From contig JAKZAN010000003.1 of assembly GCA_023053545.1 (NCBI GenBank), forward strand, positions 1,087,501 to 1,151,500: 64,000 bases of DNA, written 5' to 3'. The first letter of the stretch is position 1. Every line of letters begins with the position of its first letter. The DNA comes from Lepidurus packardi. Its lineage: Eukaryota > Arthropoda > Branchiopoda > Notostraca > Triopsidae. The notes below the pieces were generated by a model. That model worked only from the letters and a program-made list of their open reading frames with translations. It was not told where the DNA came from and did not search any database. Both the position numbers and the translations under genes were made by a program. Below are positions 40,850 to 52,339 of this stretch, piece after piece.

Positions 40850-43436
40850 GTGATGTGGTCCCTCAACCAGTTCAGGAACCGAACGATGGCTATTAATTTT
40901 GCAACATTTGTAAAAGGTGAATGTCGTAGTTGTAGTGTATCGATGTTAGTTGACTCTGGATCAGCTATTACACTTGTAAAAGACTATGTGGTGGACACAA
41001 GTTATTTTACTGTGTACCCATTGCAGCTGAACGCAAGAATAGCGAACAATCAAATATCGAAGATAAATGGCAAAGCCATGGTTTCCTTCTGGCTAAATGG
41101 TTTCCAGTTTAAGTTTGAAGCCTTAACTTCTTCGGAGATCGGCCACGACGTGATTTTGGGACGTGATTTCTTACAGGATAATCGGATGTTAGTGGATTAC
41201 CAAAGTTTGAAACTGAAGTGGGAAAAGGGAGAAATGGAGTTGTTAGGCGACCCTAACCTCTACAGAAAAGTTATTACGACAGAAGCTATTTCGGTACCAG
41301 CAAATCATGAGTTAATTGCGTCTTTGGGAATGCCTAGCGGATTAGAACGTCACCATTGTGCTTTACTTGAAGCTGATGACAAATTTTTTGCTCGGAATGG
41401 GGTGCATTTAGCCCGAACGTTAGTGAAACCAGGAGAGAAGAAAATCTTGGTTCGTGTTGCCAATTGTTCCTCCCAAAGGATCTACATGAAGCCTGGAACG
41501 GAGCTAGGCAAGTTGTCCGTGATATTGGAGTGTTCATCTGACAAGGTTAAACAGACAAGCTCAGAAGACTGCCCAGAAAAGTTACTTCCATTGTTCAACA
41601 CCCCTAATCTTCCAAAGGAGAAGCAAGAACGGTTGGAGAAACTGCTGCAGAAGCACCAAAAAGTAATATCAATGAATTCTTCAGACTTGGGTAGGACCAA
41701 CGTATTTCAACACCGCATACACACAGGAAATCACCCTCCTGTCCGTGTTCCACCCAGAAGAATACCAGCACATTGGAGGCCAGAAGTCGAAGCTACGGTA
41801 AATAAGCTTCTGGAACAAAATATTATCTCAACGTCGAATAGTCCCTGGGCGCCCCAGTTGTGATGGTAAGGAAGAAGGATGGGTCTTTACGACTGTGTGT
41901 GGATTATCGGGGATTAAACGCTGTTACGACTAAAGATGCATACCCATTGCCGCGTATTGACGACACCCTTGACGCGTTGCAAGGGTCTGTGTATTTCTCA
42001 ACGCTGGACTTGATTAGTGGGTATTATCAGTTAGAATTAGAGCCAAATGACAAGGAAAAACTGCATTTCAGACCACACAAGGATTGTTCCATTTCAATGT
42101 TATGCCCTTTGGATTATGTAATGGTCCTGGGTCATTTCAAAGGCTAATGGAATTGGTGGTTCGGGGATAACAGTGGAAAACATGCTTGATCTATTTAGAC
42201 GACATTATAGTGTTTAGCCGGACTTTCCAAGAAGATTTGGATCGCCTTGATGAAATTCTCAGCCGGTTGGGAGATGCCAATTTAAAAATTAAGCCGTCGA
42301 ATTGTAAACTGTTTTGTGAGAGTGTTGTTTATTTGGGGCACGTGGTGAGTAAGGAAGGGCTTAGGACGGATCCCGAGAAAACCAGAGCAATTAAGGATTG
42401 GCCTCGACCTTGTTGTAGCGACGAGCTTAGAAGTTTCCTTGGGTTGGCGTCGTACTATCGTCGGTTTGTAGGTGCATTTGCCGACATGGCAAAACCATTA
42501 TACCGACTAACGGAAAAAGGTGCCCTGTTCGTTTGGACAGTGGAGTGTGAGGAGGTGTTCGCTTGGCTGAAAGAGGCACTTACCTCAGCTCCTGTTTTGG
42601 CTTTTCTGGACCTTTCCCAACCTTTTCTTGTGGACTGTGATGCCAGTAACGTTGGCATAGGTGCCGTTTTGTCACTAATCATCGATGGAGTGGAGCGGCC
42701 AGTTGCCTTCTCTAGTCGAAGTTTATCTAGAGCAGAAACACGCTATTGCGTAACGAGGAAGGAGTTGCTGGCGATGAAGTTCGCGTTAACACAGTTTAGC
42801 CATTATTTGCTGGGACGACATATCAGGATTCGTACATACAATAGTGCAGTTAGCTGTATAAAGAGATGCAAGATCCCTTCGGGGCAGGTCCTCTGCTGGC
42901 TGAGTCTGTTTGAGTCCCATCAATTCTCAGTGGAACATCGGCCAGGCAAAAAACATCAAAATGCGGATGCTATGTCCAGACGACCTTGCTCGCAATGTGG
43001 TATTCTACAAGATGAAGAAGAGGAGGAGGAGAATGACGACTTGGAGATTCCGTGCATGGGCATTGATGACATGACTGCAATGGAATGTCAAACTGAGGAA
43101 ACCGAACCTGGATTAGTTTTAACTTCACAGGACAAGGATGCAGACTTGCAACGAGTTAAACAGTGGTTAAGAAATTCTAATTGGGTTCCAGTATCACCTA
43201 AAGATTTAAATCCTGTGTTGAGAAGTTATTGGGCGCAACGAGGACAGTTGGTTCTCAGAGACAACCGTATTTATCGGGTATGGAAAACCACAGCAAGAAC
43301 TAAACTTTTACCAACAGTGCCTTCATGTTTAGTGGAAGATATTTTAAAGAGTTATCACTACGATAGCACGGCGGCTCATATGGGCAGTGTTAAAACGCTG
43401 TTGAAGTTGCGTGAAAGATTTTACTGGCTCGAATGA
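40850..43436 (+). pseudogene. Gypsy Pol: protease, reverse transcriptase and RNase H
   Basis: In order: aspartic protease (VSMLVDSGSAITLV near 40930, IGHDVILGRDFLQDN), RT entry ([19 protein letters not shown] near 41760), [29 protein letters not shown], the YLDDIIVFS active site near 42190, the connection (YRRFVGAFADMAKPLYRLT) and RNase H (FLVDCDASNVGIGAVLS). These are standard Gypsy domains, spread over several frames. It is a fossil with a few breaks. Confidence 0.85.
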
Positions 43437-43724
43437 GACAACCTGTAGTGGATTGGTGCAAAAATTGTGTTAAGTGCACCGAGCGGAGCCCACCTTCTCA
43501 GATTCACAATCTTCCTTCACCTTCACAATCCAACTTTACTTCACAATCCAACCTTCACAATTCAAGTTGGGGACCAGGTGTGGTTACATCGATCGGTACC
43601 ACCAAGAGGGAAATCTCCTAAATTTCACAGACCATGGGTAGGCCCTTGGGTGGTGCAGAAGTTAATTACGGGGGAAGTGGTTCGAATTAAAAACTGTGTG
43701 TCTGGTTCGCGGAAAGTTGTCCAT
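43437..43724 (+). pseudogene. Gypsy integrase region, left of the IS3EU insertion
   Basis: WCKNCVKCTERSPP resembles the end of the integrase HHCC finger and GDQVWLHRSVPPRGKSPKFH the C-terminal domain. Most of the core is absent. A small array of TTCACAATC words lies near 43498-43562. The last six bases are the target duplication GTCCAT. Confidence 0.7.
43719..43724. repeat. 6-bp target duplication of the IS3EU-type transposon, left
   Basis: GTCCAT, repeated at 51735-51740. With one copy the Gypsy frame reads on (KVVHVNNLKRG). Confidence 0.88.
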
Positions 43725-44055
43725 TATGGCATTCGGTAAGCCCCAAAACTATTTGATATACAACAGAAAACGGACTTGACTGATAGCCTAAAAGACGACC
43801 CGTAAAAATCTATCAAACGCTATCAAGTTGTATCAAACCTTCTTTCAAACGCTATCAAGTTGTATCAAAACTTCTATCAACTGCTATCAACTTGTATCAA
43901 AACTTCTATCAACTGCTATCAACTTGTATCAAACTCCACCTAGTGTATCAACTTCGAACAAGTTGTATCAAACTTTCTCTTCTGTGTTTTCAAGTGCTAT
44001 CAACTCACCGATTTTGTACAAGTTTGTCTCGCCTGGCCCGGGCCAGGCTCGCTTC
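43725..44055 (+). repeat. Left terminal inverted repeat, about 330 bp
   Basis: It matches the inverted right end (51370-51734) almost base for base, except for about 44 extra bases in the right copy. Inside are tandem words of the TATCAAGTTGTATCAAAC type, many times over 43810-43960, and a self-complementary core CTGGCCCGGGCCAG near 44034. Subterminal arrays of this kind usually bind the transposase; that is inferred. Confidence 0.9.
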
Positions 44056-44408
44056 AAGGGACGGCCATTTTGTTGTTAGCTGTGACAACAGCTTATATCG
44101 TCCAGACTTTAGCCTTGTTTTTGAATGACGATTGTTTTTCGTATTCTTAATAAGACTAATAGTGTCCTGTTTCTTAATAAGACTAGTAGTAATAGTTACC
44201 TGTCCAATAATAGTGAAGACAAAGAAGATTTTTACTAAGTCTTATAGTGAAAAAAAAACAACACTTCTAAGAAAGTGTTGTTTAAATTAATTGGTAAGTT
44301 TTTAGAAGAGGACAGTTTGATATTACTATTATTTTTATAATACTCTTTCCGGTTTGGGATCCCGCGCTTTTTCAATACTTTTAACTTCATTTGAAGAAAA
44401 CGATTAAC

Positions 44409-46138
44409 ATGGACGAATTCACGGATTTTTTCGAAAGTTTGCGAACTAAGATACCTTACTGGCGTGAATCCTACCCAACGGATGATGCTACGTTGGTTGA
44501 GCGCACTGTTTCTGATATCGAGTCTTATTATCGCGCAATTAGTGGGTTACTACTGCGAAAGGTTAGTGCGTTTATGATTTAAACAAATTAATCTATTTTC
44601 TGGCGACTGCCATTCAGGAAGCATTTACTCCTCCTGTCGTTGCGACACTTGAAAGTTTACTTGATGGTGTTAGTGCCGCACTGGAAATCTGGAAGTCGTT
44701 ACCAGTAGCCACCAGCTCGTGTTGCGCTTTGTATTTTGCTCCGAATAAGCAACGTACACTTCACGATGGCGGTAATGGGAGACCCAGGTACTTGATTTTA
44801 CAAGAACAAGTTCAAGAACTCTGCTCTTTCGGTAAGCTAGGATATTTAAAAGTAAATGCAATAGCCCCGTCATTTCGATATAGGTTTTAACTGTAAACAG
44901 ATTGCGGGGATGCTAGGAGTCTCGCGTAATACTATGTCTCGTCGCTTTGCCGAATGGGGGTTACAAAGGAAATTTAGGTAATTGTGTTGTTTTAAATGAC
45001 TTGCTCGTTTTTGTACTTTTAGTACGTCCATTACCTAGGTTTTCGAATGTTTCCGACGCTGAATTGATCAACGTAATTCGAGAAATTCATCTTGACCATC
45101 GACATTTAGGATGTACCGTGCTTTATGGGCTTCTACGTGCAAGAGGTTTGCACATACAACGAGACAGAGTCCATTCAGCCCTTCGCCAATGTGATCCGCT
45201 TAATGTAACGTTTCTAACTTCTTTTTTATTCGTGTTAGTTGTATTTTATTGCCTCTCAGGTTCGAAGGAGATGGGGTGCGCTGGTGACCCGAAAAAAATA
45301 TTCGGTGAAGGGTGCCAATTCTCTCTGGCATATAGATGGCCATCATTCTTTGATTCGCTGGGGCATCGTAATCCATGGTGGCATAGATGGCTTTTCTCGG
45401 CTCGTTGTGTTCCTTTCTGCGAGCGGAAACAACCGTGCCGCTACTGTGTTGAAGCGTTTTGAAGAAGCTGCCGAGAGCTACGGTTATCCTTCACGAGTGA
45501 GAAGTGACAAAGGGCTAGAAAATGTCTTAGTTTGTCGACGAATGGTCGAAGTACGCGGTGTTGGTCGGCGAAGTTTTATTACGGGACGCAGCGTTCACAA
45601 TCAGAGGATTGAACGTCTTTGGCGCGATGTGTACCGTTGCTTCGTTATCACGTACTATTCCCTATTTTACCATTTCGAACATTCGCAGATACTCGACCCA
45701 TCGAACCCGTATCACATTTTTGCTCTACGCTACGTCTTCTTGCCAAGAATTAACGCGGGACTTAAAAGATTTCGACAAGGATGGAACTTCCATAAACTTC
45801 GCACGGAACGTAATTGGAGCCCTAATATGATATGGGTAAATAACATGATTAGCCTTGCCGAAGAGCCTGACGAGGTTGACGACAGTTATGGAGTCGATGA
45901 TGACGGTCCAGCTGACCCAGAATTGGACAATTACAATGAAGCCTCCGAGGATGAAGCAATTAACGAAACTGCGGATTACCCGTGTCCCATGAGTGGCGAG
46001 AATTACCGTCTACTTTGCGAACATATTAATCCTCTGAAAATCTCTACAAATCATGCGCAAGATGTTTTCGAGGAAGTTTTGAATTATTTGGAAACCTTGC
46101 GTGAGAATAACGATTTCGTCATGTTGCCGCGAGTGTAA
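44409..46138 (+). CDS. IS3EU transposase (HTH plus DDE integrase core), 5 exons
   Basis: Exons by my reading: 44409-44561, 44618-44831, 44884-44977, 45039-45204, 45260-46138; all introns GT..AG, 52-61 bases. The joined frame is 501 residues without a stop. A helix-turn-helix (GFNCKQIAGMLGVSRNTMSR, residues 123-142) is followed by an IS3-like HTH_21 region (REIHLDHRHLGCTVLYGLL..RDRVHSALRQ). The catalytic core has D235 (SLWHIDGHH), D292 (RVRSDKGLEN) and E327 (VHNQRIERLW), a DDE spacing of 56 and 34. GRSVHNQRIERLWRDVYR is a hallmark of this integrase group. The acidic C-terminus (DEVDDSYGVDDDGPADPEL) is unusual for bacterial IS3. It would cut and join the element's ends in the nucleus. The longer TTG-initiated reading upstream of 44409 was not used. 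Confidence 0.88.
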
Positions 46139-46220
46139 GTTTCCCCGCAACTGTTAGCTTCTTGGCGCTGGACGGGTAAACACGTTTTTGCTCCAAGTTT
46201 TAATACCAAAATATCTCGTG

Positions 46221-49200
46221 ATGGATTCGTCATCGAAGGTTTTAAAACAAGTATTGTGGGATTTGGGAAAGGAACATTTATTGGAAACCTTTAAATTAAA
46301 TATGGTAATTACATTTTCAATGACTTTGTGGACACCACATGTTATTGACAATCAACCGCATGCTATATTGTTTATATATTTTTAACAGATGCATATAGTA
46401 ATAACTTTCTGATGCATAGACGAAGGCGTGTCAAAATAATCTGTTCTCTTGTCTTTTTGGACAGATAACCGACGAAAACGCCAAATTCATTAGCGAGGCT
46501 CAACTAAACGCTCTTGGTTTGACAGAGATTGGTTTGCAGCTTAACTTTAAGTCTTTCTTCCGGAAACATGAAGAAGGTACCTATGGCTTACCTGGACAAA
46601 GCCAGTGTACCAACGCTGTTTCGCAGTATAATTCTCCTTCCATAGGTTTGTTATTTTCAACTTAATTTGTTTTATACATACCACTATCGTCTTTTAGTAT
46701 AGGACAGTCTCATGAAAATGCGTTCCGGCGATTATCGCAAGCTGAATGTGCCACAAATAATTTGTCTCAAGTCGAGAAGGAGTGTCGTGATGCATTCAAA
46801 CCATACAGCAAGCCTACAAATTTCAAAAACAAACGTCACAAAATTGATGAATCTTATTTTGACTCACCATCATCGGTAGCTAAGCTAGAGTCAAGCCGTG
46901 GTAAACGGAGCATGCCGCGTCATTTGGAAGATGACCGTATTGTTGGGTTTTTGAAATGGAATTCGCAAACAACAGCGGCCAGAAACGTCATTGTTGAAAC
47001 GTCCATGCAACTGGGTGCCCACGATTCAGCAACCGTAGTGATGGAACGTATAATTTCCTTCTTGAGCCGTCGGCCAAAGGTTTATAAATATATGTATGTA
47101 TATTGTATATTTATTTATTCTTTTTCCCCTAGTTTGCCTTCGTGTCACATCATGATATCCAACTAGTCCGTGTAAAAGGGCGAGAGGTTCACGAGGTAGA
47201 TGTCGAAAAGATAGATGGGGCAACTATTTGTAGGTTTTATCCAAAAGAAAAGTCTGCCGTTTATTTTCGAGCTCGGGTAACCCGTTTCATAACAACAATA
47301 AAAATCGTAAACCTACTATCGTTTTACAGGAATGGGAATTGGTTAAAGGAGAGAATCCAAAGCGAGCTCCCCAATCAGATTCCGACTCCGATTTTGAAAT
47401 TACTGCCAGACCCTTGACGGTACACAGTCCTCGCTTCTTCAAACCTTTTACTTAATTCTGCCTTTTTTCATACCAAAACTTACCAGAAAAAGACAGTTGA
47501 TCTTTCTTCTTCGGACACGGATTCCAATGCACGTACCCAGGATGTACCCCAGTATTCTGCGCTTTCTCCAAGTAAACCATCAGTCAAAGAGTCCGAAATC
47601 GCTGATGATGGTAAAAAAAGTGAAACCCTCCCCGATTTTGTTAATTTTATGGACTCCATTGGCGGGTACTGCACTAATATTTTTTCTAAACAAAAATACT
47701 TACACAGTTACAAGTAGGATTGTTTCAAACGGAACTGGGTCGCGTGAGCTTAACCTTCCCGTCTTTGTCCCTGTAATGGATACAACGTCCGTTGGCGACA
47801 AGTACGTGAAGTATTTCCCACCTTCTTTAAGAGGCAACTAATTTTGTTCTTTCCAGAGCTAGTAATCGGTCCCTCATAATAGATGTGTTAAATACGCTCA
47901 AGTCAAGTATGCTGCCTGGCGTTGTCCAAATTTATTCAACAAGAAGCAATGCGTTTTCGAAGTTCTGCGAAAAGTCACAATTAGATAGCAAATTGGTGAT
48001 GAAACACCTCAGCGTGACCCTGGCAGGGGAATCTGGAATTGACGCTGGAGCGTTGACTAGGGAGTTCTGTCGTCTTGCGCTTATTCAAGCTTTCCAGGAG
48101 CTGTGTGAGCCCGCCCCGTTTGGATATATTTTTTCATCCAGTGCACTGGCATTGGAAGAGGAGAAGTTCGTTCATTTTGCCAAACTTATCGTTGTCGCAC
48201 TTTTGAATGGCCATCCAGGTCCCAAAAGCTTCGCTCCGGCAGTCGCTAATTGGCTTTTGCAATGCCGTAAAGCTGACGCAGAACCGTCCATTTGCGATAT
48301 TCCCGGAGAAGAACTGAGAAGCACTTTGACGAATGTAATAATAAAAAAACATGTTGCGGTTATAAAATCAATATTTGCAGGTACGTGACGCTGGCTCGAA
48401 AGAGGAATTTTTAGCATTGCTTTCCCACACTGATTTGCTATCAAAACTTGGCTGCAGACGTTTGCCATCGTTTAACGAAAAGGATTCCTTTATTAAAGCG
48501 GCTTGCAAATTCTTTGTTATTCACAGCGTGAAAGCGCCGATGGACCAGTTTTTACAAGGTAAGCTGTTAATTACAGTGCTAAGTAAAGTGGACCAATAAA
48601 CGATCCGTAACTTTTCATAGGTTTGGGAGAATTAAATTTCTTGGATTCGGCCAGACAATTGCCAGATCATTTCTGGCCGTTATTTGTTGCTAAATCAGTT
48701 GACGATATAGTTGCCAAGGAACTAGTAGAATTGTTCCAAATTGAGTTTGCGGATATCGGTAATACGAAACGCCCAAAAGAAGAGGCTGTTATAGAACACC
48801 TTTTTAACACGTGGCAAGAGATTGAAGGTGAATATAGAGCTATAGTTACACTTTTATAAAAAATTTTGACCTATTAATGTTTTCCGACTTTAGAGTGTCC
48901 GCTTCAATGTCAGATCTATTTGCCCGGCTTGACCGCTGCCGAAGATACCCAAACAAGTGAAACAGTAGCCTTAAGTCTGGGTTGCTTTCTCACATTTGCA
49001 ACTGGTTCACAAGGGTTAAGCGCTGTGGGGTATGGGAGTTTTACCCCTACCATCCAATTTTACCACCCCGCGCCTGAAGAGGACAATGCTAAGTTTTATA
49101 TCACTGCCCATGTATGTGCAAATACCGTCATCATTCCTGTTACCAAAAACTATCAGAGTTATGATGAATTTAAAACAATGTTCATCACTTCAATAGCGTC

Positions 49201-49225
49201 CTCACCAGAATTTGGCAGGATTTAA
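46221..49225 (+). CDS. SAM-HECT protein (probable E3 ubiquitin ligase) of the IS3EU element, 11 exons
   Basis: Exons by my reading: 46221-46304, 46465-46645, 46703-47079, 47133-47276, 47330-47419, 47487-47665, 47718-47801, 47857-48334, 48381-48558, 48621-48827, 48894-49225; the joined frame is 777 residues without a stop. Residues about 1-70 form a SAM-like domain (LWDLGKEHLLETFKLNM..NALGLTEIGLQLNFKSFF). The middle is polar with DSDSDSDFE-type acidic stretches (possible SUMO or phospho-binding). From about 380 it is a HECT domain: ESGIDAGALTREF near 438-450 and the catalytic cysteine C742 in AHVCANTVIIP, 35 residues from the end as usual. HECT enzymes take ubiquitin on that cysteine and pass it to a substrate. 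Its partner here is unknown; it may act on the transposase or on host silencing or repair factors. Confidence 0.82.
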
Positions 49226-51369
49226 GAATATTCAATTTGATCATGCTATAGGCTATGCTATAGGTTAAGTTATTAAATTAACCTAACCCAACTTTAACCC
49301 ATCCAGGTAAAAAAATAGCACACCGGTGTTTGCTGATTTCAATCTGAAGAGCAGCAGATAATAGTATTATTCAAGTGCCTTAAATTGTTTTTATACCAAA
49401 TTGGTCCATTATGATTATTGTTATCTGATTAGCATTTACTGTACTCAAGTGCCATTTATTCCAAATTGATGCGTTTTTATCGTTATCAGCAGTCCATTTG
49501 TGATCTCGTCTGTTTTGTGGCGACCCTCGTCTGATTTGAATATTACTGCATACTCAAGTGCCTTCAATAATTATACCAAATTAATTACAATTTTTTAATC
49601 GTTGCTGGCTTATTACTACCGCGCTCTCATAAGTGCCTTCAATAATTATACTAAATTTGATCCTTCTATGCTGTTTGACTTCAATCTGTTATGATGGTGT
49701 CTGATTTCAATCTGAAGAGCAGATAATAGTATTATTCAAGTGCCTTAAATTGCTGTTATACCAAATTGATAAATTGGACGGTATTTGGTCCATTTTATGG
49801 TCCTTGATTATTAAGAAAAGAAACGGACGCATCTAACTTATCGATCGATCTTTAATTTATGTTTTATGTTTCATGCAGCATAGGTACCGGAACACTATAA
49901 AACAAGAATTAACTTTAATGAATATATGCTAATTATCTAAATATATAAAATAAATGTTCAAAATAAATACAGATAAAAAAGATGAGCTATTAACAAATCC
50001 TGTGACCGTGCCGTTTATGGATTCATTTTAGCGTATCCGCGTCTAAGGTAAATATTTTGTGCTTGTGTTAATTATTAGCTATATATGATCCTGCTGTTCT
50101 AATAAATCAATATCATCAAGTAATTACACTACCAAATCAGGCTATAGAAATTAATCAAGCAAACGCATCACTTCGAAGAAAAGTACTACAGAATTCCAAT
50201 AATAAGTTTCGAACAGATTCGATTAATAACGTACACTCCGTGTTATTTTTCACTGTATTGGTTTTTGCATGGGATTCAATTACAAAGATGTAATAATTTG
50301 ACCACACTTTTGAATAATAAAAGGTTACGAGGGAGGGCAATAAAATTCTGCAGCAACAAAGATGAAAAAGGTGAATGAAAAATATCGAAACGAAATTGCA
50401 ATGAAACAGGAATTATTACTTTTAAAAAAACCGAATAATCTCAAGTACAGTATTTAAATACTCCATGTGAGGTTATATACCTTTATTAGTCGGATAGTCG
50501 TTGGAAGTAATTTAAATTATTCCGCGTGTTTGTGTGTTATATATTTATCTTTTCGTAGCAGTAAATTAACTGTGCGCCTATGTTCCAAATTAAATATAAT
50601 TATAACGCTCAATTAGAAAGAGATTTATTACTATAATACCCTTACCACTTTTTAACCATTATTATACAGACCCTTTTGAAACAATAAATCAAACAAATGA
50701 AGTACTACGGAATGCAATTTATACATGCTATGTTTCAATGTATTTATTTTTGCACGATATAACAATCTGAAAAATACGTTTGAATAAAAGCGCTAAATAT
50801 GGTACACGTTATTATTTTGCGAGGAAAGGAACACGTATAATCTGCAACCATAATAATGCTCATATTATATCACTAACAGGTATAACCAACTTTAAAAAAC
50901 ATTGCACTATAATGAAAAAACCTGTATTCAAATAAATAAGAGATTGTAGACCAGAAATAAGGATATAAGTATAATATCACAATAAACTGATGAAACTATA
51001 TAAATTAACAGCAGACTATACCAATAATGAATAAACCTACTCCCATTAGAACTTATTAATTAACTCCTCAAACAAGTATAACGCTTATGAGTGCAATCTA
51101 AATACTTTATATGTATTCGCCACAACAATATTATTATTACAGGCTTATTATTGTTACTATAGTGTGTAAAAAAAAACATTTCGCATAATATTATATCATG
51201 ACATAAACAATCGGCATTCAAACAAATCATAACAAGAGGGGTTTGTTAAATGAACGTTAGAATATAGCAGAGTTTTGTTGAGGCTTTGAGCCTGTTTACT
51301 GTGGGCAATACGCAATAATAATAATAATAATAAATCATAAATAAATAACAATAACAAATAGGCGTGGTT
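49226..51369. other. AT-rich 3' zone of the IS3EU element, non-coding
   Basis: No gene is visible. The stretch is strongly A/T-rich with a (AAT)n run near 51316-51340 and a repeat cluster at 49320-49770. It belongs to the element because it lies within the inverted ends. Confidence 0.6.
49320..49775. repeat. Dispersed repeat cluster in the IS3EU 3' zone
   Basis: The block TGATTTCAATCTGAAGAGCA continuing to TATACCAAATTG occurs at about 49338-49410 and again at 49701-49768. Shorter copies of CAAGTGCCTT..TATACCAAATT occur near 49446, 49553 and 49632. At least five units are visible, all in one direction. Confidence 0.75.
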
Positions 51370-51734
51370 TGGAAGCGAGCCTGGCCCGGGCCAGGCGATA
51401 AAATCAGTGAGTTGATAGCACTTGAAAACACAGTCGTTTCGCATTTCGCGTTTGGTTTGTATGTCTGTACGCGTTTTCAGAGAAAGTTTGATACAACTTG
51501 TTCGAAGTTGATACACTAGGTGGAGTTTGATACAAGTTGATAGCAGTTGATAGAAGTTTTGATACAAGTTGATAGCAGTTGATAGAAGTTTTGATACAAC
51601 TTGATAGCGTTTGAAAGAAGGTTTGATACAACTTGATAGCGTTTGATAGATTTTTACGGGTCGTCTTTTAGGCTATCAGTCAAGTCCGTTTTCTGTTGTA
51701 TATCAAATAGTTTTGGGGCTTACCGAATGCCATA
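51370..51734 (-). repeat. Right terminal inverted repeat, about 365 bp
   Basis: Inverted copy of the left end, with the same GTTTGATACAACTTGATAGC word array (51530-51650) and CTGGCCCGGGCCAG core near 51382. It contains about 44 bases near 51436-51480 that the left copy lacks. Confidence 0.9.
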
Positions 51735-51740
51735 GTCCAT
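51735..51740. repeat. 6-bp target duplication of the IS3EU-type transposon, right
   Basis: GTCCAT, identical to 43719-43724. Confidence 0.88.
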
Positions 51741-52100
51741 GTCAATAATTTAAAGCGTGGGCAAGGTTTGAAATCGACGGAAGAACCTGCCCAGAAAAGG
51801 GGCAACGAAGTTCCAGGTTCCCGGACTAAAGACACTTGTGTAAGTCCTACTGTCCATCAAACATACACAGGCCAAAGAAGGCTGGCTGACTGGGATGACG
51901 ACGACGAACTGATAGATCCGATTTTTGGAGCAAGCGAAATTCCGCCTTCACCGGTTCCAGAAGAAATAGCTCGAGCTGGAGATTCGGTTCAGAATCAAGA
52001 GGAACAGCGTCGAGAAGACCGTAAATTAGAAAGACCAAAAAGGGTCAGGAATACTCCTGAAAAACTAGTGTATTACGAGAAAGGAAATCCCATTGGCTAG
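51741..52100 (+). pseudogene. Gypsy Pol C-terminal tail, right of the IS3EU insertion
   Basis: The frame reads VNNLKRGQGLKSTEEPAQ..WDDDDELIDPIFGASEIPPSP..LERPKRVRNTPEKLVYYEKGNPIG and stops at 52100, just before the polypurine tract AAAAGGGGGATAG and the 3' LTR. An RPKRxRxxPxRL motif is usual at the end of Gypsy Pol. Confidence 0.75.
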
Positions 52101-52122
52101 TTTTCTTTAAAAGGGGGATAGT

Positions 52123-52339
52123 GTAAAGTGTACTATGTGACTTAAGACGCAGACGTTGCATAAACGACTCGATTCTGACTAACTTGCTAGACGACGCGTT
52201 TCCGAGCTGACCTGACCAGTTGACCTGACAATTAATCTGACCAGTGGACCTGACCGACTTTGACTAGTTTCCACCTTGTATATAAATAAGCGTATTCAGT
52301 TTAATACATTCAGTTCTATTTGGAACTGGTCACTTTACA
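52123..52339 (+). repeat. Gypsy 3' LTR
   Basis: Begins TGTAAAGTG and ends CACTTTACA, a 9-bp perfect inverted terminus, directly after the polypurine tract. It shares the TATATAAATA box and most of its sequence with the 5' LTR. Confidence 0.9.

Larger units (their letters stand above)
43725..51734 (+). mobile_element. IS3EU-type DNA transposon with two intact spliced genes
   Basis: An 8010-bp element starting TATGGCATTCGGTAAGCCCC and ending in its inverted copy, with a perfect 6-bp duplication GTCCAT on both sides. A 5'-TAY terminus with 6-bp duplications is what I recall for the IS3EU superfamily, eukaryotic relatives of bacterial IS3. It carries an IS3-like DDE transposase (44409-46138) and a SAM-HECT gene (46221-49225) on the same strand, then an AT-rich 3' zone with repeats. 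Both genes are open in my splice models, so this copy looks young. It lies inside the Gypsy integrase region. Confidence 0.9.
39857..52339 (+). mobile_element. Gypsy LTR retrotransposon, split by the IS3EU-type transposon
   Basis: A fossil plus-strand Gypsy element. Parts: 5' LTR (39857-40004), primer site, Gag (from 40027), zinc knuckle, protease, reverse transcriptase/RNase H (to 43436), integrase end region, and 3' LTR (52123-52339). The 8-kb IS3EU-type transposon sits in the integrase region (43725-51734). The RT words ([25 protein letters not shown]) match the fragment at 7483-8910. It is broken in a handful of places apart from the insertion. The element itself interrupts the 3' UTR of the LINE at 38010. 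Confidence 0.88.

Noticed and set aside
43725-51734. Reading the integrase-bearing 8-kb element as a Polinton/Maverick or Ginger element
   Set aside because: There is no polymerase, capsid or protease gene, the duplication is 6 bp and the end is TATGGC; this fits IS3EU better.
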